DNA of 64,000 bases from Artemia franciscana (Eukaryota; Arthropoda; Branchiopoda; Anostraca; Artemiidae): positions 23,921,558 through 23,985,557 of the forward strand of contig NC_088873.1 in assembly GCF_032884065.1 (NCBI RefSeq), written 5' to 3'. Below the pieces are notes generated by a model. The model did not search any database and had not been told where the DNA came from. It saw only the letters and a list, made by a program, of their open reading frames with translations. The position numbers and the translations under genes are program-made. Positions 23,153 to 38,561 of this stretch are shown in pieces. Numbering within the stretch: position 1 is the stretch's first letter; each line of letters starts with the position of its first letter.

Positions 23153-26100
23153 GTAAGCACAATAAAATTAGTGATAAGCTTGGCAACGTGTTCCATTGTG
23201 TTTTCACTTAGGAGGTTGGATGATCCTTGATGGGTAGCCTATTATCAATAAATTTCCAGCCTAAAATGTACCCTAGGAACATATATTAATATAAGTCTAG
23301 AATTAGGGATGTTGATAAAGAAGCATGTTAAGAAAACAATTCCTATTTAATAGAATATTATGCAGAATAGCCTAATTGTAGTTAACACATTTCCAATGAA
23401 GATTGGTTAATTTATAGCAAACTGTACTACTGGCTTTTGTATAAAGTGAATATACCACTCATTACCTTTACTTATGCTCTTTACAAATATAATAATTGCT
23501 TCTACCGGAAATTCAGATTTAAGCACTTTTTGACCTCTTAAAAATGACCTAAATATGGGGTATAAAAAAGGCTTAAAACATTGGTCTCAGACAATAAACC
23601 TTTGGACTCAAACTTACCATTTCATTATAAATCCATCTTTTAATGTTATATAATCCACAAGCAGTGATTTTCCATAATTAAATTGGATAAATAAACTTTA
23701 TCAATGTTATGGCATTTTCTTCTTCCTTGACATCAAATTTTAAATAAAAGCATGCGTTTTTGGTCGAAAATATGAAAGCTGGCTATTACAAATGCCAGTT
23801 ATACTGTTTGCTATAAATTTAACTAGGCTATATTAAATACAGTAATGGTTAGTTTATGTATTTAATAGGCTATATGCTATACTTTATGCCCACCCCCCCG
23901 ATGTCCAAATATATAGCCCAAATTTGTTTCTAAACTTTTACAGAGTTGTGATTTCAAATATCCTATTATTTTGTAAAAAATGACCAAAAACACATGCTTT
24001 AATTGAAATTTTAGGAACAAGGAAGAAGAAAACACCATAACATTGATAAAATTAATTTTGTCCAATTTAATTGCAGAAAATCAGTGCTTGTAGATAATAT
24101 AACATTAAAAAATGGATTTAGGCCTATAATGAAACAGTAAGTTTGAGTTCAAAGTTATAAAGTTTGAGACCAATGTTTTAAGCCTTTTTTATACCCCATA
24201 TTTAGGTCATTTTTAAGAGGTCAAAAAGTTCTTAAATCTGAATTTCTGGTAGAAGCAATTATTGTATTTGAAAAGAGTATAAAAAAAGGCATTGAGTGGT
24301 ATATTCACTTTATACAAAAGCCAGTAATACTGTTTGCTATAAATTTACCTGAAGATCCACTGTATTTTACCCTTCCCCCCTATTATACAAGTATACAGTC
24401 CAATTATATATTTGAAATACATTTTGCCTTGCATCCCTTGTGTTTCAACATGTGTACCCATAAATTGAAACAAGTTTGACAAAAACCACAAATCACATTA
24501 GGCTACCTTAAAATTACCCTAAATCCCATTGTCCAGCAAGTAAAAGTCCTGTTGAGTTACAGGCCAGTTATGATGAAAAGCCATTGCGTATACTCAGTTA
24601 CATTTCACTCTAGCCTATCTTCCATAGTTTAATGCACAAACTTTTATCACACATCCATCTTAAAGGCATTAACACTCAACAGAGGGAGACAACAATATCA
24701 ATAAAAATATAGATCTTTTATTTGGGCTATAAATTTACACATTAGGGGGTGGAAAGTAAAGCAAAGTAGAGCTTCAGTAAAAATATATAACTAGAATTAG
24801 GATTCTGCATAACCTATTGTGAAGTATAAATTGTTTTTTTTTTAAACATGTTTCCTTCTCAACAGCCCCAATTCTAGACATACCATGATACTAAAGAGAT
24901 TGCACTACCTATTATTAGCATTGCAGTGATTGTTCCCAGCCTGTAGATATTTTGGAAATACTTAGGGTAAAATTCTAGACAAGCTAATGACTTTTGTATA
25001 AAATGAATATACCACCTGATGCCTTTTTTTATGCTCTTTACAAATATAATAATTGCTTCTACCAGAAATTCAGATTTAAGCACTTTTTAACCTAACCTAA
25101 CCTTGTTATAAATAATTTTCGTACTGAGAAAATGTAGCATTATTTTTTTGATGGAAAAGATGGCACTGAGAAAACATAGTATTATTTTACAGAAAATGAG
25201 CAATAAGTCATACTCTAATTGAAAATTTGTCATTTTGAAGAGCTCAAAAAGTGCTTAAATCTGAATTTCTGGTAGAAGCAATTGTTATATCTGTAAAGAA
25301 CATAAAAAAAGGCCTCAAGTGGTATATTCACTTTATACAAAAGCCAGTTATACTGTTTGCTATAAATTTACCCTTTTGGCTATATTGGAAAGGGGTTTGG
25401 TTAGTAAAACAAATCTTTCAGTAATGAATTTAGGACTGAAGATATAGACTACTCTGGGAAGGTGTTGCTAAGCAACTATTTTAACCTTCTTCTCATTTCT
25501 AAGTATTAAAAATTTGTCTACATGACAGGGCCTTAAGCCTGCCTATTGGAATTTTGACAAAACAACATCATACCTTAATATTCAGTTTCTCTTTCTCTAG
25601 TTTTAGTTTTGAAAATGCAATTCCTGTTATTTGCAGTAGAATTTTAAGGCATGTCTTTGGGTTTGTTCTAAATTAATGAAATGTATTTTAGGATCTTTGA
25701 AATCTCATAAATTGGGATCAAGCAAAGTTGTGAAGCTGAAAACACTTTTCTTGGGCTTCATTTAAGTGGTAGATCTATTTTGCAAGGTTTCATTTTTATA
25801 ACTCAAAGATTTTTCAAGTTCATCAGAATGTCAGTGCCCTCTAAAGGGAGAAGGAGTAGAAGTACTTAAATACCTTCCTGGAACATTCTTTAGTATGTAA
25901 ATTCATCCCCAAAAGTTTCATTTTCTTAACCTAACCCTTTCTAATATAGCCAAAAGTGGCTTGTCTAAAATTTTACAATAGTTAAAAATGTCTAATAACA
26001 AGCACAAGTATTTCAGTGAATGAATCCCCTTCTGAGTATAAGCCTAGGAGACCAGCCATAAAAATGAAACATGTTGAGAAAACAATTCTTACTTCATACT

Positions 26101-29100
26101 ATGTAGAATAATCCTAGTTTACATATTTTGCAAGGGAAGAACCTTTATCTTCACTTCTTTTCTTGTATTTCTATTTTTTCTATCACATTGCTAAATATTT
26201 AGATCTTTTCTTTAAGCCTTGAAAAGCATTTATTAAAAAATGCCATTTAACCTAACCTGATTTATCACTATTTGTCTATTTACATGTTTTTGTAAGAAAT
26301 AATTAGATGGCACTGATGGTGTTTAATTAAACATAGAATATTTGCAAATGGAAAAATTTGGTTGAATCCATGTTTATTTTTCAGAAATTTGTTAAAAAAA
26401 AACCTGTACAACAGTGAAAGAAGTGAAGATAAAGGTTTTCCCCCAGTAAAATGTGTTAACTAGGATTATTCTGTGTGCTATGAAGTAAGAATTGTTTTCT
26501 TAGCATGTTTCCTTATGTATGGCTGGTCTCCTGGGTTTATACTGAGATAGTAGCTTGGCAGTGCCTTCCCATGGTATTTTTTAGGCTCTTGATTCAACCT
26601 GAAGGTTTCATTCTCCTAACTCAACTACTTCCCAAGTTAGCAAAAAGCCCCTAATCTAGAATCTCACCAGTGTATTTTATCCACCATTTCTATTGAGAGC
26701 ACTTAGAGACAGTGGTTTTCACAAGTCAATAATGCAAAAAACCAATTTAGTATAGAAGACAAGACACATCAGAAGATGATAAACAATTAAGAAATAGGCT
26801 GTTATTTAGGACTATATCTAAGGCCCTTAGGGGAGTGGTGCACTGTCAATAATATGAATATAATATTTTAAAATAACAAAAAAATAAATTTAATGGTAGG
26901 CCTGCTTCTTTTATTTTATCAAGATGTTTTCTTCCATAGAGCTTCTGACCTAGAATATTGTCAAATTGAGATGCAACCATGCCTAGTATTAAGTCCAAAC
27001 ATTTGACTATACCTATAACTTAATAGTAAGGTAATGAATGAGTCACCACAATATATTACTTTTCCACCAGCACAAAGATCAGCTTAATGCCATGGAATTA
27101 TATCCAATGAGTTACATACTATGATAATCTTGGTGCAGTATTTATAAACTGAAGAGTATAATGACAAAGTAATTGGGCCATTTAATTTCTCATTCCATAT
27201 TTTCAAAAAATAATAGGTATAGTTGTGACAGTTACAGCCCCTCCCTTAATTGGTCTGGACAAACCCCTAGGATATGTGCAAAATATAATTGATTTTTGCA
27301 GGTTTGCAATGTTTTGTGCTTATTTATTCTTGTCAATAGTTTGCTCACAGTGCTTAATACAGCCAATTTGAAAAACAAAGACAAAAGAACAACAAAGTCA
27401 GTAAAAGTTTTAGGCTAGCCTAGGTTTTTGGGTAATCTCTAATTAAGTCAGGGGGCTACCTTTGACTGACCATTAAGTTGTAAATTTCAAAGGAAAAATA
27501 CAAGACATTGCTGCCTCAATTTTTGTTGTAAACTTTTTAGAAGCCTTTTGTTGACAAATAAAAGAAATTTGATGTATAATATTGACAGTGCTGAATCCAG
27601 AAGAAAACGAGGCATCAAACGAAAAAAAAAATTCTAGGACATGGAACAACTGATTAGTGTTTAATTTTTCAGAATTGATACTTCCCCCCAACTAACCCAA
27701 AGAGAGCGGATCTGTTCTGGTTATGTCAATCATGTATCTAGGACTTCTGCTTATTTTTCCCACCAAGTTTCATCCCTATCCTCCACTCTAAGTGTTTTCC
27801 AAGATTTTAGCCTCCCCCAACTTCCCTAATGTCACCAGATCCAGTCAAGATTTAAAATAAGAGCTCTTTGACACGATATCCTTCTAAATATCAAATTTCA
27901 TTAAGATCTGATCACCCATTTGAAAGTTAAAAATACCTCATTTTTTCTAATTTTTCCAATTTAATCATCTCCCCCCCCCCCAGATGGTGGAGTTGGAGAA
28001 ACAACAATTTCTAATTTTATCTGGTTTGCTTTCTGATACGCCTGCCAAATTTTGTTATACTAGCTTACCTAGAAGTGCCTAAACTAGCAAAACCAGGACA
28101 GACAGACCAATGGAATTTGCAATCACTATATGTCACTTGGTAGATACAAGTGCCATAAAAATAGAAACAGGTGACCAGTTTCTATTTTCTGTTCTGTTTA
28201 TTTTTTTTTGGAAAAACAGATAACAACTGTCTTTTTTTGTTTATCTTGCTCTTTTTTAAGTTATTGCACCCTGTCATCTATACTGGGTGAGTTATATTGT
28301 ATAATTCCCAAGCTTGAATAAAGAAACCACCTTGAAACCATCCCAAATCCACTAATCCATCTTATTTTTAATCAACTACATGCACACACAATTTGACCCT
28401 GACTGCACAGGCAATTCTAAAACCTATTAGAGGTCCTGAGTATAGCAGGATTACATCCTTGACACCTCAAGATGTTGAACAACCTTAATATTACTGGCCT
28501 AGTATTAAGGTATGATGATTGAATACTAAACGTTCTCCATAGTTTCCTAAATAGTTAATGCTTCACCTAAAGTGATAAAACAGGTTAATAAGTAAAAAGT
28601 TGGCGGGGAGGTGGAATGGATCAGGCCTAAGCTGGTATTTCATTTCAAAGATTGAAAATCCCTGGGATCATGCTTATCAAATTGCCCACAGAGGAAGATT
28701 TTCTGATCTTTCAACTCTTCTAATTAATTAAAATTTTTCACCGAAGGGGAGGGTCCTTAGAGCTGTTCCTCTTTTTCTTACACTGGGGTAAAGAGGGGTT
28801 CAGATTGCCGACTGGTTGGTTTTGAAACTTAAAAGGGAACTAAAACTATTAGCTTTGATCATCTGTTCAGGATGATATTTATGCATGGGACAAAAGACAC
28901 TAAAAAGTCCAATATCAATATCAACTATTAAGTGATTATAAAATCCATTTGGCCATAGATCATTGATGGGATTTATTGTTTGATATTGAATGTTTTTTAT
29001 TAATATATCTTATCTAAATTTAAAATTAATCTAGATAGCCAATATTTCAAAGGATTAGTTGAGCAAGAGAAGGCTTGATCAAAACATATTGTTCAATGCA

Positions 29101-32100
29101 CCATGGACTGAAGAGTAAATCATGCACTAAGGCTAGGAAATGCTGCTGTTTTGCTCAGGTCCTCCTTTTCAATGTAAAGAGCAGAAAACCCTGGCCTATT
29201 CTTGCTTCAAATAATGTGCATATGCTTGATACTGCGCCATTTATTTCATTAATTTTGATGCTTGTCTCTACTGTCAAAGTCAATTGGCACGGCGCCACGC
29301 CCAATTCCATGTGAAAACTTAACATCTTTACCCGAAATGTTATTTAATTTTTGTTTTGGGGAGCAATCAAGATTTGAAATTTGGTTTAAGGGGTGGGGGT
29401 GTAAGAAAAAAAAAATGATGTTTTGACTGACAAATGGACTAGAAGCCACTTACTTTAGACACTTTTTCAGATGTGTACTGTTTATCTAATGTTTCTGGAT
29501 AAAAAACAAGTTTTGGTAAATTTTTTGTTGTTCATGTATTATTGACTGTGTTTTCGATAAAATATCAAAAATATGAAAGCCAAAGGAAGAAGGTGTAGAA
29601 TGTTTATGTTAGGTTATGCTATTTTAAGCCTTTTTTATACCCAAAAACTAGAAATATTTTGGTCATATACATGAGCTCAAAAAGGGCTTAAAGTTGATCT
29701 TAAGGAATGTTGAACAATTAAAGTGAAATTGAAGAAACTCTCAAATACAAAAGCACAACAGCTTGCCCATGAATAAAACGAAAAACAAACCAATGTTCAA
29801 ACTTTGAACTTGTCACTTAGAAACATTCTTTTTTTGAGTGTTCCAATCAGTTGTTTTTGCACATTGGATTGCTTGCACTATCCATGTCAAAATATGAATT
29901 TCTTTGGTTTTTGAGGTGGGGACTGTATACCTTTGGCCATGAGTTTTTGACCATGGTGATTTCAATGGTTACTTTTTATTTTGATCCAGTGCTATTTTCA
30001 AGAGGTTTTGGGCTTTTTTATGCAACAAATTCTCAATATATTTTTAATCAAAAATACCCTGTACACCCATTTCCAAAATTCAACTTGGCAGATGGATAGA
30101 GCTGAAGCTGAATCTCAGGTATGGAAAGATAAGAAAAATTTGTCCTTCATATATTGAAACCATAGGAGAGCAGAAATAAAATATACCAAAACTTTCAATG
30201 GAACATAAACATTAAATCTACTCATCAAGAGGTTTTCAAGGATACTTCACACTTCTGTTTCCATACAAAAAACATTTAAATGAGAGCAAGAGGGAGGGTT
30301 AAACGATCCCTTGACCTCTCATGCCAAAAAATGTTGGAACATATTTTTATTGTTTTGTTTTATTCTCTTGGCACTGTCTTTGGAGTTTGAGCATCAGAAT
30401 GGACTCTACTTTAAGGGGGCTCTTCTTTGCTGTAACCCACATAATGGGTGGTCTCTGAAAATCACTATTCACTTTGCCAGGGCTTTCTTAACCAGGCCAG
30501 GATTTACCAATAGGCTCACTAGGCCTGGACCTAGGAGTGCAAAATGTCAGGGGGTGCAATAAATTATCACTGAGTGATTTTTTCTTAATAAATACTGGAC
30601 TGCTGTGATTTATTGTCAAAGTGCTTGATGCACTCTGCTGCCGCGCTGCCTATTCACAGAAGAATGATTTTAAAACAACACAGGAATCCCATGGCCACTT
30701 ATAAATTGTCAGATGTCTCCCAAGAATGGCAGCTGAGAGTTTGGTATCATCCCTCTCTTTCATTACTTTCTGCTTATCAGTTGTGTTCTGTACAATGTTT
30801 CCACTATCCCTGAAAATATCACAAAAACGGAGTGGCAAAAAAGTTTGGTCGTAGAAGCATTAAAGCTATAAAGCCAGCCTTGTTCATAACAAGGCTCAAA
30901 ATAATACTGTAAAAATTGTAAATAAATCTAGGAGAAAAAATACCCTGGACATTTAGAGGTTCCAGCCATATTTTTTCCAGTCTAGGATAGTACAGTAGAA
31001 AAAAATTTGAACCCAAAAACAAATATTTCCATTAATCAATTATGTCCTGTGGTGGCGCAGTGGATTTGACCTTAGCTTGGTAATACAGGATTGAGAGATC
31101 GAATCACGCTACAGGAATGCACTGCAGGGCCGACGCAAGGACCTTAGTAGTCAAGAAGCGTCGTTAATTCTTAAATTAATCAATTATTTTGTATATTACA
31201 TAAAACTAGAACTTTTTCAGGAAAAATTACATTTATGGACACGCCTAATCTGTTTTAGCCTTCTGGAATTTTCAAAGCAAAAATGTCTGTGTACCATCCA
31301 AAACGGGCTTCCAGATGGCTGACTATGTAAAATATCTTCATTTGCAATTTAGAAGTTAATTTGGAAATAAGCAAGACACACATTATTTTTTGAAGACATA
31401 CAACTTTAGTATTTGTCTTGAGGATGCAAAAGTCAACATTTTCAGTTTTAATGGCTGAAAAACCAAAACCTTGAAAGATTGACAAGATAAAATATGCTTA
31501 GCCAACCATATCCATGAAATGAACAAATCTACCAAGGTTCATCAAAATCTGCAACCACAAGTTCTAAACTAACTTTTTTTTTGTTGAGCTTATATGGAAT
31601 GGCTCTGTGTATAAATGATAAAGCTGTACTTCTCCTAATCTCCTACAACATTCCATAAGACGAGAGTGAAATCATTTGCTTACTAAATAATCTAATATTC
31701 CATAATGATAGGACTCTTAGAGTGGATTTGCTTAAATAAATTGACAAAAACGATTAGATTTTTATGATAGTGACTTGCTATTGACTGACCAATATTTCAA
31801 ACTGTAAAATGTACAAAAAGTATGGTTCAATCCCACTTTCTAGGGATTCAGTTATCACTGATTTGTGTTTTTTTTACAACATATTCAAAATCAAACTACA
31901 CTCGTAAATATAAATCGAACTATAAACATTAACTCTTGTTGTACATATTGACGAAAACCAGGACAAAAGAATTACCATATTGGTTTGTTCTTGCTTTAAC
32001 AGGAACTAACTTATCTTGCTTTCTTGTTCTTGATGGTAGTGGTTGATGAGGTAGAATGTCACAGTGCTGAGATTTAGAAAGCAAGAACTTTTCAAAACTC

Positions 32101-35100
32101 ATTATCAGAGTTTTGTATCGGTTTTGGAGTGACGGCAGTCCTAGCACTTCCAGAACCTTTTCACAGGGGATGTCATGGTGGCCCAAGATGATTGATACCA
32201 CTTGTGTCTGAACCAATTCAAGCTCCTGACAAAGATACACTGTTCTAAGTGCTGAGTCCCTAAACAGGTCACGCATATTCCAGAATGGGGCGGACGTACG
32301 TTAGGTGTGCATACTTAATACTCTCTCTGTTCACACTGAACCTATGCATACCGTTTAAAGTCTGTAGACTAGCGTTTGCACTTTTAATCACGTTTTCAAT
32401 ATATGCAGCTAAACTGAAGTCATTGAAAAAAGTAAATCCAAGGATCTTGATACTGTTTGTTAGAGGAAATGGGACATTTGGCTCCATATCATGGCTTTTA
32501 AGTGGGTTAGAGCATACTATCTTTGACTTGTTCTGATTAATCTCAAGATTTAATTCCGTGCACTTTTTTGTGAAAACACTGAAAAATTCAACTGAATTGT
32601 GGCATCACAACTCTGTTTTGTACTAAATATTTCAGTATAACTGACAGGTCGTCCATGATCTTGATGCAGTCATCATAGTCAGGCTAGGGTATGTTCTGCA
32701 GCAAAAGGATGACAGATTGCCAAAGACTGTCCTTTTTGGCGAACCATCAAGGGCTAAACGGAAAGCCAATTGTCCTTGGTTTGGATGGGAGGATGTCGTA
32801 AGGAAAGATTTAAGGGAAATGTGAACTTCCTATGAGGGTTTAAAGAGGGAGGCTTTCAGTAGATTGGGATGGAGGAGAAGCATGTGTAGGTCTGTTGGCC
32901 TCAGGTGGCTTGGTGTTGTGGTGAGCTGTTAGTAGTAATTAGTAATAATAGAATTGACAAATGGTATAGGAAGTTAAACTCAACTACTTCATTGGCAGAG
33001 ACCAAGGTTTTACTGTCAAGTCATGTTTGCAGTAGCTTTACAAGATAATTGATTAATTCTACCTGCATTCGCTTTTCCCACATCATAACTTAATTTGTTT
33101 TTCTTTTTTTTTTAATTGAAGTGTGTTTAAGTTTGATTCTTTTTTCTCCATTACTCCATGGGTGTCATAACGTTTTTATGATGTTGGTTAATAAATTATC
33201 ATGATTAGTATCATTAACTATATTTGTTTTATTATCCTGCATAGGACTTTTTTTATAATTTATTCTTACAGGATTTACTAAAAAGGGTGATTATGGGTCG
33301 TCCACTACCTGAAAATGTTAATAATTTTTTGATCATCGTATTTGATGTTGCTTGTGCTATTTACTTCCTCTACATTTTGAAACAAAATCCCTCCCCATAA
33401 TTGTTTACAACGATTTTCCCCACAATTCAAAGAAAGTGTTTTTCCCCTATGCAAATCATCTAGTCTTTTCACCAAATAACATGAACAATCACTATCATAG
33501 TTTTCAAGTCCAGGATAATTACTAAACTACCTTCTTTTTTCGCATCAATGACATTAAACAACGTTAAAATTTCAAATGCAAATAAAATAAAACAAAATAC
33601 TATTACTTAACAAACTTTTTAAAACTAAGGGGTTCAATGTGTATCCTTAGAAATTTATCCTTTAAATTGATTTATTCTTAGACTAACTAGTCAAAATTGC
33701 ATCAATGGCCGTAAAGCCAGAACTAAAAAATATGTAAAAATGTTCTGTTTCTTATTTCCATTAAAGGAATAAACCTACCAGATCTTATAAAAATCTAGAA
33801 TCCTGAGCGCAATGGCCTGGTTGATTTAATATGGAATGATCTGCCTGCTATTTTCTGTTGCTTGTATAATTTGCTAAAATATTTTACTCTTAACATGATT
33901 TCACTTCTTTTTTTTATGAAAATTTTTAGGGTCAAACTTACCTTTCCTTTTGTCTTCTGAATTGTTTCTTTTAGTTTCTGGTGAACTGTGTCGTCGAAAA
34001 CAAAAATTCCTTGGACTAAAGACATATGAAACGTACTCATGCCCTCGTGATTTTGATGATGAGAAGAAAATTTATTGTTGTGGTGATGATGACGACCCTC
34101 CAAGGTGCTGTTCTACACCATATGGTGATGTCGATCCTGAGCTTGTAGAGATTGTAGGAAAGAAGTAAGTATTCTTATTGTGCTATGAGTTTATAATCAA
34201 GCTTTTTCCGGGCTTTCAAACAGTTAAAAAGCCTTAGTTGCGAAGGCCTGTAGCTTCATGTAGGTCCAATGCTGTCAGAGGCCTGGAAGATTGACCATAT
34301 TCAGTTAAGTGCTGTCATGGAAATTAACACCAACTAGTCCCCATTTTGCAGATAAACTTATTGTAGGGTACATACAGTGTACAAAAATGGAATATAGTGT
34401 ACACAGAGAGAGGTTATTTCTGATAATTCCATTCAAGCTTGACTCCTGTCCTCCAAAGGAAAATTTGAAAAGAACACGTTAACATAAACAAACAAACTGA
34501 TATCTAGGCTTGAAAAAAACATTGTTGGAGAAACAGGATCTCAAGGACCTCTAATATATAAGATTTTCTGCACAATTTCAGAAATTTGGCCAAGCAAGAA
34601 TTTAAGGAAAATAAGGTTTTCTTTTTTTAGGCAATCACACTACTTCAAATAGACGAACCAAATAGTTTTTGTTTTGTCAATAAAGGTATAATCTTTTTTT
34701 CTTTCTCTCTGTAAGAGAGAAAATGTATTTAGGATTAAATATACTTAACATTAGCCTGATTGTGAGAAACATAAAACCATTCAAAACCCCCAAAAGTTGC
34801 TTTGATTTACAAATAGCTGCTACAAATATTTGATAGTATCAGTGCAAGCTACAAAATATCGTAAGGCTAAAAAAAAAAGAAGAGAAGCGACATAACTAGG
34901 GCTTAATGCATAAATAGAATAAAAGGGAGGGATAAGAAAAAGTAAAAGTAAAGCTGCAAAAGACTTCTTCTAACCCTTAAAACAACGGTAGAAAACCAAA
35001 CTATAAGACAAAAATAAATTCCTGTGTGGATATGATGGATGGTTATGATATACACTAAGTGGTTCAAAAATTTAATATGGGTGGTTAATTATCAAAAGCA

Positions 35101-38100
35101 TCGTAAAAACTATATCGCAACAATGCCCGGAGACTATCAAGAAACACATATAAATTGAAAGTTTTGCTAAAATGAGGCCAGACTCTGGTTTTACTGTGCT
35201 GCTGGCCAGACCTCTTCAACACAGATTTTTAAAGAATCTAAGATTTATAGCAAATCCAAGCTCAAGGAACATGGGAAACAAAAAAATGTTAAATTTTCCC
35301 TTTTTCTATGTTGTCGTGAATGTAAAAATTAATGAATACTTAGTAAGTTTTCACTTGAATATTCTGCCACCTTTTACTCCATTTTAAATAAATCAGCTTC
35401 CTTTTGTCGTCTACAATGCTGCTTTCTTCTTGGGGGTTGCATTGTGTTCTGAGATAAGATAATATTTATTTTCAAAAGGCTATCACAAGCTCTAAGAGCC
35501 GAATTCGCTTTTATATGTCGCGTAAAAGAAAGAAAACAAAATTTCAAAATAATCCATTAAGTCAACATAACACACTCTACACGTTACATTAAGTCAAATA
35601 AACAGTCAACACATTAAAATCAAAAAGGTTTAAATTAAAAAGGCAAAATCATCAAAGATAAAGGGTGAATCAGAAAGTTTGAAACCCAAGTTGTCACTGA
35701 AATTGAATGCACAGAACAGTATTTGCTCAGGGAGGATTAGGCTGAACGGCTCTTGCTTTATGGTTGAAAGAATAGGCTCTTTTGTCAAGTCTGAAATGTG
35801 AAAGATGTTGTTGGATTCGACTGGCACATATTGGTAGGCAAAAACTGCTGAGCTATGACTGCTTGATGAACTGCTCGCTCGTAAGAAGATGATGGCTCAA
35901 TATCACTGTGAAGGTAGCAACGGTTCTGCGATTCTGCATGTGAAATGTGTCTGCTATCTGTGCCTTGTTAGAGCTGAAATTAGTGTCAGCTTTTGTGACA
36001 ACACCTGGTGTTTGCAGGCTGCCTGTGACGGAAGCGTTCTAATATGCTTTTTAAAATTCTTTTTTTTGACTTGTGTGCTGGCCAAGGGGGCTGCTAGAAA
36101 ATTCTTCTTGGTTGATTGTCGCTGGTGATATTTTCTTAAAGGTATATATGATAATGAATTGTAAAAAAGATTCCACTTACAAGAAGCCGAGCTGGTGAGG
36201 CGTCACTATACACTATTGTGGCTCTATATTTTAAAAATGTGAGCTTTATGTGTGTGAAGCTGCTGGACATGGGATAATTAGGAGACAACTTTTCGAACGT
36301 AATACTCTAGTCTCTCGCGAACTTGGAGATATTTTTAATATAATTATGCATGGGATTCCAAAATGGGTAAAATAGTGCTTCTGGTTGCATATGATTTAGT
36401 GTCCCTAGGATTCTTTCCTTTTTGATCTCGAAAGAAAGGACTGCAATAGTACACCACTTTGGGGTAGTATGTGATTTGTTTTGTAATCGCTTGAAGAGCT
36501 TCTTTTGTGAAATTCTGTTATTTAAGTTTTTGCAGAAGGTAATACTTGGTAAAACTTTTCATAAATACAATCAGATATTTTCCATCACCATTTTTTTTCA
36601 ATAATTTTTCAAAAACTACCTTATCTCTTGGCTCATTTTCATTCAGGACAGTCTTACTCCAATTCCACACAAAAGAAGCCGGAGATATTGGGGTTGCACT
36701 GTTGACCAATGGAGGTCAAAGCGTGTACACGCTACGCATTGGTCACCAAAGGAGGCTAGAGGTAGAGCTTACGTATTGAAAACAAAAGAGCGTACGTACT
36801 GAAAACAAAAGGGATTCAGAAGCAGAATATACGTACTGCTGATCGCAGGGGCTCTGTACTGTCTTCTAAAGGAAGTCAGAAACGAGGATGTGAATTTTTT
36901 TTACCGAAGCGGATCGGAAACGGAGCTTAATATTGACCAAAGGGGGGGGGGATGAAGCTTTCGCACTGAAGACCACAGAAAAAATTGTATGAAGGAACTA
37001 TGCAGTGTAGATCAATGGGGTATGAGACGAAGCGCACGTTGAGCGTAAGGGTTTGTGACAAGTCAATATTCCTTAAAAATTTTAAGGAGCAGAAATACTC
37101 TTAAGGTATATAAGTCATTCAGGTTTCAATTGACCAAGTGTAAATTCAAAAAGGAAATATTATTTTGAACTTGTTCTGATTACTTTAGTAATCGTTGACA
37201 AAAATAACTTTTGTCAATTGGTGTGATCCAACACACAGTTAGTATTCGTATGGTTATAACAGTTCATTCATGCTAAGGACTGGCAAGAAAAGAGCAAATC
37301 TTGGTCGTAGAAGCCGAATCTATGAAAAGCAGAATTTAGATAACTATTCATGGATCAGAAGGATTCACTCCAAGTGTGCTAATCTCCTTAATTTAATATA
37401 AAATTGCAAAACTTTGAAACAGAGAGAAATAACCCTCAAAAGTGATACATCCTTGATGAAAATTACATCACAAAATTCATCTCCAAGAGCAGAAGCTTTA
37501 AATTCTGAGCTATCAATACGAATACGATTTAAAAAAAAAAATAAATCTAGAATAATAATTAAAGAAGTGTATTTGTTTGTTTTCACCATTGGTCACCGTG
37601 ATGGACTTGCGGTCGTAGAATATCATGGAGGGCTAATTATAACATAAATTGAAGTTCTAGTGTTCTTGCTAAGTAACAAAAGTGACCTCACCACAAAGTA
37701 GTACCGACCTCTGTCATTGTGTTCCTCAGAAATTTTTTTTTAGCCTGAATAGAGCTAAGATGCTGTCAATCGAATTTTATAAGATAGGCAACCGACTTAG
37801 AACTTTTGAAAAGCAAATCTTTACCAAAGTAATAGAAAAATGTACGCAATAAAAATTTTTAACTAGCAATTGTTTAAACAAGATACGTGCTTCATATACA
37901 TGACTAAGTACTCAGTAAGATAAGATTGTTCAAATAAAATACATGAAACGAACGATTGTGTCCCATGATTTATACTTTTTTCGAGCGCGTATATTTATTG
38001 CGAAGACTGTATTTTTTCTTTCTTCTAAATTCCTTACAGCTTTGGACAATTTTTTAATAGGATTTGATATGGTGTTTACAACTCTTTATACATACATTAG

Positions 38101-38504
38101 TCTACTTGACTGAAAATAAATTAAAATGACCTTGAATTAAACATATAAGCGATCTGATATAACAAACAAAATTAGCAAAAGATGGTAATCTAACAACAAA
38201 CGAAAATAGGATAAACCAGTATTCTCTAACAATCTTCTGATGTCTTTTGGGCTAACCTTTCTCTGTAATTGTTTTTACTAACAATAATGGTTACCAAAGA
38301 TAATTGAGCTGGTAGAAAGTTATGTTTGGTATTTGTATTTTATTCAAATATGTGTGCATATTTATTCCTTTTCATTGATTAACACAAGCAAATAGTCCAA
38401 AAAGCTATCAGTCATTTTTTTTCTTCCTCAACAAATAGTTTTAATTTGCTGAAATGTGACTTTATGATCCTTTCTCTGATTGTAATTTTTGTTGAAAATT
38501 TCTG

Positions 38505-38561
<57 letters not shown>

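Noticed and set aside
31046-31120. Possible tRNA gene with A and B boxes
   Set aside because: No acceptor or anticodon stem can be formed and the sequence continues into a non-tRNA body; a SINE is the better call.
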